DNA of 64,000 nt from contig NZ_JABFDG010000004.1 of assembly GCF_013403955.1 (NCBI RefSeq), positions 62,001 through 126,000 on the forward strand, given 5' to 3'. Made by a program: the position numbers and the translations under genes. Of the stretch, positions 58,697-64,000 are shown piece by piece. The notes beneath the pieces were generated by a model that was not told the DNA's origin, did no database searches, and saw only the letters and a list, made by a program, of their open reading frames with translations. The stretch comes from Winogradskyella vidalii (GTDB taxonomy: Bacteria; Bacteroidota; Bacteroidia; Flavobacteriales; Flavobacteriaceae). Numbering within the stretch: the stretch's first letter is position 1; every line of letters starts with the position of its first letter.

Positions 58697-60073
58697 TTAT
58701 TCCCAAAATTTTTCAATTTCTTCAAGGGATTTCCCTTTTGTTTCGGGGATAAACTTATAGGTGATAAAAACGATAATTAAAATAAAAGCTACAAATATAA
58801 AATAAGGCAGAGAGCCATTCCAAGGGGCACTATTGTTAGCCTCACTTCCCATGACAACCGGAAACGATTGGGAAACCATATAATTGGCCGCCCATTGTGC
58901 TGCAACGGCAACTGACATGGCTACACTTCTAATTTTATTAGGAAACATTTCTGATAATAACACCCAAACTACAGGTCCCATGGACAAGGCAAAAGCCCCT
59001 ATAAAAATAAGCACACCTATTAAAGATAACATTCCAACATTTTGCTGTTGTAAGGTTACGCCTAACAATAGAAATCCTATAATCATCCCGATAGAGCCAA
59101 TATAAAGAAGCGGTTTTCTACCGAACTTATCTACAGTAAACATGGCCACAAATGTGAATACTAAATTTACAAACGCTAATAGTATTTGCTGCGCAAGGAC
59201 ATCTTCTTTCCCGAAGCCTAAAGATTTTTCAAAAATATCTGCCCCATAATAGAGCACCGCATTAATCCCCGTAAATTGTTGAAGCATTGACAGTACTGTA
59301 CCAATTACTATAATGACCAAAATAGCTTTAGAAAAATAATTGACCTTAGTCCCTTTATTTGTTTCCTTTAAAGAATCTTTTATCAGTAGCATCTCTTTTG
59401 CCGCGCTATCCTCGCCATTTATTTTCTGTAAAATATTAAGCGCGTCTTCATCTTTTCCTTTTAAGGCGAGCCACCTTGGACTTTTAGGTACTATAAATAA
59501 GAGGATTAAAAATAAAAGACTTGGAATTAATTCTGACCAAAACATGCGTCTCCACCCAAATTCTATATTTTCTGCAACCGATAAATTATTACCGATAAAA
59601 TACGTCGCTAAAAACACCACAAAAAAACCGATGACAATAGCCAATTGGTAATAGGTCACCATACGTCCTCTAATATTTGAAGGTGCTATTTCAGCGATAT
59701 ACATTGGGGCATTCATTGAGGCGATCCCAATACCTAAGCCACCAATAATTCTAAAAAACACCAACATACTCACCGATTGCGGAAATATATCAGGTAAGCC
59801 TGAACCATATGCCGATAGGGAGAAAAAGATGGCTGAAATAATTAAAGACCATTTTCTACCTATTTTAATACTCAACGGACCTGCCACTATAGCCCCAATA
59901 AAACACCCTAGTAACGCACTACCAACAACCCAACCTTTTAGACCATCACTTAAATCAAAATGTTCTGTGAGGTAAAATTGAGCGCCATTAATAACACCCG
60001 TATCATAACCAAATAATAAACCACCCAATGCAGAAACTGCTGCAATTAAGAGTAAATACGCACTTTTTTTCAT
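58697..60073 (-). CDS. MFS sugar porter
   Basis: A 458-residue, 12-helix symporter of the XylE/GLUT family. Signatures are GGLLFGYDTGVINGA in helix 1, RIIGGLGIGIASMNAPMYIA, SNIRGRMVTYYQL, QQFTGINAVLYYGADIF in helix 7, DKFGRKPLL and the closing FIPETKGKSLEEIE. It probably imports glucose or a related monosaccharide released by the neighbouring glycosidases. It is 106 bases after the GH3 stop. Confidence 0.95.
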   Translation of the reverse strand: MKKSAYLLLIAAVSALGGLLFGYDTGVINGAQFYLTEHFDLSDGLKGWVVGSALLGCFIGAIVAGPLSIKIGRKWSLIISAIFFSLSAYGSGLPDIFPQSVSMLVFFRIIGGLGIGIASMNAPMYIAEIAPSNIRGRMVTYYQLAIVIGFFVVFLATYFIGNNLSVAENIEFGWRRMFWSELIPSLLFLILLFIVPKSPRWLALKGKDEDALNILQKINGEDSAAKEMLLIKDSLKETNKGTKVNYFSKAILVIIVIGTVLSMLQQFTGINAVLYYGADIFEKSLGFGKEDVLAQQILLAFVNLVFTFVAMFTVDKFGRKPLLYIGSIGMIIGFLLLGVTLQQQNVGMLSLIGVLIFIGAFALSMGPVVWVLLSEMFPNKIRSVAMSVAVAAQWAANYMVSQSFPVVMGSEANNSAPWNGSLPYFIFVAFILIIVFITYKFIPETKGKSLEEIEKFWE

Positions 60074-60179
60074 TTTTTTGAACTATTAAATTTTAGATTT
60101 GGTTTGACTATTATTTTTAAATTACAAGGTTGCTCAACGTTGCTATTTCGGTTTTAAACAATCTTGTATTTTGAAGTTA

Positions 60180-62459
60180 TTAGAGCTCGATATCAGCTTC
60201 TAAAACCGTTTCGGAACTACCACCAACAAATATTTTAAAGTCGCCAGACTCCACTTTAAATTCTTGTTTATTGTTATAGAACCCGAGTTCTTTCTCCGTC
60301 AGTTTTATTGTAATTCGTTTTGATTCACCTGCTTCTAATTCTACCAATTCAAAACCCTTAAGTTCTTTAACGGGTCTTGATACGCTGCCGACTAAGTCTC
60401 TAATATACAATTGCGCGACTTCCTTACCGGTAACCTCTCCGGCGTTCTTCACATCGAAACTTACTGTAATTTCCTTATTCGTTTTATAGGTATTTGAGAC
60501 CGATAAATTAGAATAGCTAAATGTTGTATAACTCAGTCCATGGCCAAAAACAAAGAGTGGCGTTTTATCAACATCGGAATAGTGCGAGTAAAACACATTA
60601 TTATCCTTATCAATTGGACGTCCTGTGTTTTTGTAATTGTAATATATTGGCATTTGCCCTACATTTCTAGGAAACGTCATTGGTAATTTTCCACTAGGGT
60701 TGTAATCACCATACAACACTTGTGCTACGGCATTACCAGTTTCGGTTCCTAATTGCCATGCTTCAACTATAGCAGGAATATGTTCTGCCGCCCAAGTTAT
60801 AGCTAAGGGTCTACCATTATTTAGGACCAATACAATATTCTGATTTACCTCGTAAACCTTTTGAAGTAATTCTTGTTGTAATCCTGGTAATTCTAAATTT
60901 GTTCTACTGCGGCCTTCACCACTCTGAAAACCGTGTTCTCCAAGTACCATAACCACAACATCCGCATTTTTTGCCGTTTCCACAGCTTCCTCAAAACCTG
61001 AATAATCCGTAGTATTTATATCTAATTCTTTTAAGAAAGTGGATGTGCCTTTAAACACTTCTGGACCGTTACTAAAGTTAAGCGTATTGCCTTTATACTT
61101 CTGCATTCCTTCTAATACAGACACCGCAGTTTCATCATCTGAAGCTAATCTCCAGCTTCCTAAAGGGCTCGATTTATCATTTGCCAAATCGCCTATTAAT
61201 GCAATACGTTGTCCTTTTTTCTTTAGAGGAAGAAGGTCGCCTTCATTTTTTAATAATACAATGGATTTCTTAGCCATATCTAACACCGATTCGCGATGCG
61301 ACTGGCTACCAGTTCGTTTTTCTTCATCCCTCTTATTGCCGTATCTGTACGGATTATCAAACAATCCTAATTCATACTTAACTCGAAGAATTCTTCTTAC
61401 AGCATCATTAAGTAATTGCACATCTACAGTGCCTTCATTTATTAAATCTGCCAATGCTTTGATATACACATGTCCTTCCATATCCATATCTGAACCTGCA
61501 GTAATCGCTAATTTTGCCGCTTCTTTTTTGTCTTTAGCCACACCCCAAGCAATTAATTCGTTCATAGAAGCCCAATCTGAAACCACAAAGCCATTAAAGT
61601 CCCATCCATTTTTTAGGATGTCTCTTTGTAAAAATTCACTTGCTGTTACAGGAATTCCATTTAAATCATTAAACGAATTCATAAAGGTCTTCACACCTGC
61701 TTCTTGAGCTGCTTTAAAAGGTGGTAGAATGGTATTGTAAAGTGTAGAAAGACCAACATCTACGGTATTGTATTCTTTTCCGGCTTCCGCAAATCCATAA
61801 CCCGCAAAATGCTTAGCACAGGCTGCAATGGTATTGGCATCCGTTAAATCATCTCCTTGAAACCCATTTACGCGCGCTATTGCAATAAGACTCCCTAAAA
61901 AAGGGTCTTCGCCTGCGCCTTCCATTACCCGTCCCCAACGTGCATCTCTAGACACATCTACCATTGGTGCAAACGTCCAGTTGATTCCTGCTGAAGAGGC
62001 TTCTATAGCTGCAATACGTGCCGATGCTTCTATAGCCTTGAGGTCCCAACTAGCCGACTCTGCTAAAGGAATTGGACTTAAGGTTTTATAGCCATGAATA
62101 ACATCGAATCCTATTAAAAGCGGAATACCTAAGCGCGATTCTTCAACCGCAATTCGTTGTACTTTATTTACCTCTTCTGTACCTCTAACATTAAGCATTG
62201 CACCAACCCAACCATTTTTTAGATGCTTGTATTTAGTGGCTGCACCACCATGTTCTGGCGCTGGCCCAGTGACATTCCAAAACCCGTTGTACAGATTTAA
62301 TTGCCCCACTTTTTCTTCAACCGTCATGAGGGCTAACAAAGCATCTATTTTTTGTTCTGTGTTTAATTCCGAGGGTTTTGATTGTGCGTAAACATTCTGA
62401 TTAATATGACCTAATACGCTTATGATTAAGAGTGCAAATAATTTATTTTTTAGAAACAT
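60180..62459 (-). CDS. bglX: Periplasmic beta-glucosidase, glycoside hydrolase family 3
   Basis: A 759-residue exo-acting glycosidase with a signal peptide ending near VYAQSKPS. The TIM-barrel domain carries the nucleophile aspartate in GFVVSDWASM, and WGRVMEGAGEDPFLG and KHFAGYGFAEAGKEYN are conserved substrate loops. The alpha/beta sandwich follows (VVMVLGEHGFQSGEGRSR), then a fibronectin III-like C-terminal domain. Order and length are those of BglX. It should cleave beta-glucosides in the periplasm. Confidence 0.93.
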   Translation of the reverse strand: MFLKNKLFALLIISVLGHINQNVYAQSKPSELNTEQKIDALLALMTVEEKVGQLNLYNGFWNVTGPAPEHGGAATKYKHLKNGWVGAMLNVRGTEEVNKVQRIAVEESRLGIPLLIGFDVIHGYKTLSPIPLAESASWDLKAIEASARIAAIEASSAGINWTFAPMVDVSRDARWGRVMEGAGEDPFLGSLIAIARVNGFQGDDLTDANTIAACAKHFAGYGFAEAGKEYNTVDVGLSTLYNTILPPFKAAQEAGVKTFMNSFNDLNGIPVTASEFLQRDILKNGWDFNGFVVSDWASMNELIAWGVAKDKKEAAKLAITAGSDMDMEGHVYIKALADLINEGTVDVQLLNDAVRRILRVKYELGLFDNPYRYGNKRDEEKRTGSQSHRESVLDMAKKSIVLLKNEGDLLPLKKKGQRIALIGDLANDKSSPLGSWRLASDDETAVSVLEGMQKYKGNTLNFSNGPEVFKGTSTFLKELDINTTDYSGFEEAVETAKNADVVVMVLGEHGFQSGEGRSRTNLELPGLQQELLQKVYEVNQNIVLVLNNGRPLAITWAAEHIPAIVEAWQLGTETGNAVAQVLYGDYNPSGKLPMTFPRNVGQMPIYYNYKNTGRPIDKDNNVFYSHYSDVDKTPLFVFGHGLSYTTFSYSNLSVSNTYKTNKEITVSFDVKNAGEVTGKEVAQLYIRDLVGSVSRPVKELKGFELVELEAGESKRITIKLTEKELGFYNNKQEFKVESGDFKIFVGGSSETVLEADIEL

Positions 62460-62525
62460 AAAAAAGATTTTAGAAGGGTTAACTCTGTTTTGAAATACGA
62501 TTGAATTTTCGCCTTACAGTATATT

Positions 62526-62562
62526 AAAAAGTCTGTGAACACAATACGTTCACAGACTTTTA
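62526..62562 (-). terminator. Terminator after the GH5 gene
   Basis: A 14-bp perfect stem (62527-62540 with 62548-62561) followed by T-rich sequence on the minus strand, 20 bases after the GH5 stop. Confidence 0.92.
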
Positions 62563-62580
62563 TAAGTTTACAAATTAAGA

Positions 62581-63720
62581 TTAATCAAGCATCGTAGGGA
62601 TAATATCATATGAAAAATCAGTAGCTTCATCATTAACTAATCTAAACCATCCGCGGTCATCCCAAACGGTGTATGACATCGATTGACCTAAAGTAGCATC
62701 TGCTACGGTTTTATAATACCCTCTAACAAGTGGTGTATTTCTTTCATTTTGATTAGATTCTCTACCCACACCAAATTCACCATAATTAATGGCGACATCT
62801 AATAATGAGGCGTGCACACTAACATCTTGAATGCCTTGCTCAAAGAATGAATTACCAGGAAAAGCGGCATTGCTCCCTATCTCTCCACAAAAATCCCATG
62901 GTGAATAGCTATGCACCTGTATGGCTAAATAATCATCTGCACCTTCCCCAGGAAGACTTATTTGATTTGGGTAAACTTCATCGATATATAGGGCGTTACC
63001 TTGACTATTAACACCGACCATAACAATACGTGTTGTATTATTACCACCTGTTGCTCTTATCGCTTCGTACCCTACATTATTAAGATGTCTTGTGTACTCT
63101 AAAGCTGTTGCATCTGTTGGATCAGGGAAAGGTCCGTCGCCATCAAACTCACCTAAATTTCCTTCTGGTTCGTTAAGCACTTCAAAGATTAAATGATTAG
63201 AACGGTCTTCAAAATACGTGGCGATTCCCGTCCATAAGTTTTGAAACTTTAAATCGAAAGCTTCGCTACCATCATAATTATCTTTTAACCAAGATTCGTG
63301 ATGTGTATTAAGAACCACATAAATATCTTGATCTAATGCATAATCGATAAGTTGAACCAATTCTAAAAACCTGGGGTGATTGGTATTGATATTTCCATCG
63401 GCATCGGCCATATGATCTCCCTCAAAACGATCCATCCACGTGGTTGGGATTCTTACATGAGTCATACCAGCACTGATATACAAATCTAATACGGGCTTTG
63501 AGGCTTGAAATGTTGCTTCGTTTTGACCATTATCAAACGTGTTACCCAAGTTAAACCCAGCACCCATTTCTAAAACGACTTCTTTAGCACGAGGAAATTC
63601 TGAATCTATAGGAGATTCATCTAAAGTATCACCATCTACAAATACTATTTTTTCATCCTCTGTACAAGCACAAGATGTGAGTAGAATTAAGAATGTGAAA
63701 ATTTTTAATTTGTTTTTCAT
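62581..63720 (-). CDS. Lipoprotein endoglucanase, glycoside hydrolase family 5
   Basis: A 379-residue enzyme with a lipoprotein signal (LILLTSCACTED), probably surface-anchored. GH5 marks are GFNLGNTFDNG near the start, HVRIPTTWMDR, the acid/base glutamate in IFEVLNEPEG, AIQVHSYSPWDF, and the nucleophile glutamate in INYGEFGVG. A longer in-frame extension to 63816 lacks signal-peptide character, so ATG 63720 is chosen. It should cleave beta-1,4-linked glucan or a related chain internally. Confidence 0.9.
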   Translation of the reverse strand: MKNKLKIFTFLILLTSCACTEDEKIVFVDGDTLDESPIDSEFPRAKEVVLEMGAGFNLGNTFDNGQNEATFQASKPVLDLYISAGMTHVRIPTTWMDRFEGDHMADADGNINTNHPRFLELVQLIDYALDQDIYVVLNTHHESWLKDNYDGSEAFDLKFQNLWTGIATYFEDRSNHLIFEVLNEPEGNLGEFDGDGPFPDPTDATALEYTRHLNNVGYEAIRATGGNNTTRIVMVGVNSQGNALYIDEVYPNQISLPGEGADDYLAIQVHSYSPWDFCGEIGSNAAFPGNSFFEQGIQDVSVHASLLDVAINYGEFGVGRESNQNERNTPLVRGYYKTVADATLGQSMSYTVWDDRGWFRLVNDEATDFSYDIIPTMLD

Positions 63721-63748
63721 AACGTACATTTTTCTTAAATAATTCATA

Positions 63749-64000
63749 CTATTTGTATTGCTTGGTTTTTTTCTTGTAATATTCTTGTAAAGTGAAAAAT
63801 GCCTTTTTCTTTTCACCGGTATTTGAAATTAATCCTTTTCTATTCCAGAAGTTTTGAAATACAGGATTCTGTCTTCTCGGGGATTTAAAATCGACTAAAA
63901 TCCAAGGGGTCATTCCTCTTAATCCGTCCATTTTATCTAGCATCTCAAGTTGATTAATATAGATTAACTCTTGGTGCTCCTCACTCCACATCGTATCGTC
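63749..64000 (-). CDS. Glycoside hydrolase family 2 enzyme, C-terminal end (cut by window edge)
   Basis: The frame is open through base 64000, so only the C-terminal 83 residues are visible. YINQLEMLDKMDGLRGMTPW followed by ILVDFKSPRRQNP and WNRKGLISNTGEKKKAFFTL matches the end of the GH2 catalytic barrel in beta-glucuronidase/beta-galactosidase-type enzymes. The ATG at 63991 is internal. Its stop lies 28 bases before the GH5 start, so it is probably in the same operon. Confidence 0.85.
   Translation of the reverse strand, partial: DDTMWSEEHQELIYINQLEMLDKMDGLRGMTPWILVDFKSPRRQNPVFQNFWNRKGLISNTGEKKKAFFTLQEYYKKKTKQYK

Overview
The window looks like chromosomal DNA of a marine-type Flavobacteriaceae (Bacteroidota). 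It is AT-rich and carries several large secreted proteins with C-terminal type IX secretion (T9SS) sorting domains. It also has ELWxxDGT and FG-GAP surface proteins, a sigma/FecR/TonB-receptor trio, and the conserved rpmF-DUF177 and fabH-accB-accC blocks. Start regions are A-rich rather than Shine-Dalgarno. No genus can be fixed from the sequence alone.

Layout. 1-4.75 kb: housekeeping genes (alanine racemase cut by the left edge, mscL, asd, a prolyl oligopeptidase lipoprotein). 4.8-12.6 kb: a HAD-domain protein, a di-haem cytochrome paired with an FG-GAP/ASPIC T9SS protein, an ABC ATPase and a convergent WYL regulator. 12.6-18.2 kb: two small terminator-ended transcription units, a TPR protein, then about 1 kb packed with fragments of tRNA-like structure, followed by a slipin and the RNA ligase RtcB. 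18.2-34.2 kb: GreA-like protein, MtgA, FAD oxidoreductase, an M12B-type metalloprotease, acetyl-CoA carboxylase subunits with FabH, L32, DUF177, PdxA, riboflavin synthase, a small PID-CTERM-like protein and a sigma/FecR/TonB receptor set. 34.4-47.8 kb: two related Asp-rich lipoproteins, an EcsC protein, a patatin, a three-gene RND efflux operon, MarC, envelope proteins and a conserved hypothetical gene flanked by two short-period repeat arrays. 48.0-51.2 kb: a DUF2130 protein and a decayed defence islet (restriction-enzyme C-terminal fragment, frameshifted AbiH, Mrr stub). 51.5-57.2 kb: a giant T9SS surface protein split by a frameshift at an A8 tract, plus a lipoprotein. 57.4-64 kb: a lipoprotein and a beta-glucan-type carbohydrate cluster (sugar porter, GH3, GH5, edge-truncated GH2).

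The most striking region is 14.3-18.2 kb. A 50-bp element occurs twice at 86% identity, once before the tRNA-like array and slipin and once directly before rtcB. The array holds three perfect 5-bp/7-nt anticodon-type hairpins whose loops read as Pro(UGG), Arg(UCG) and Met(CAU), each with U at loop position 2. It also holds two perfect T-arms, a Leu-type 5' half, and two related hairpins ending in ACCA. These pieces are rearranged and no intact tRNA is present. Because RtcB joins the 2',3'-cyclic phosphate and 5'-OH ends left by anticodon nucleases, I infer that the array may be a transcribed decoy or sensor of tRNA damage under the same control as the repair genes. That function is an inference; the structures and the duplicated element are directly visible.
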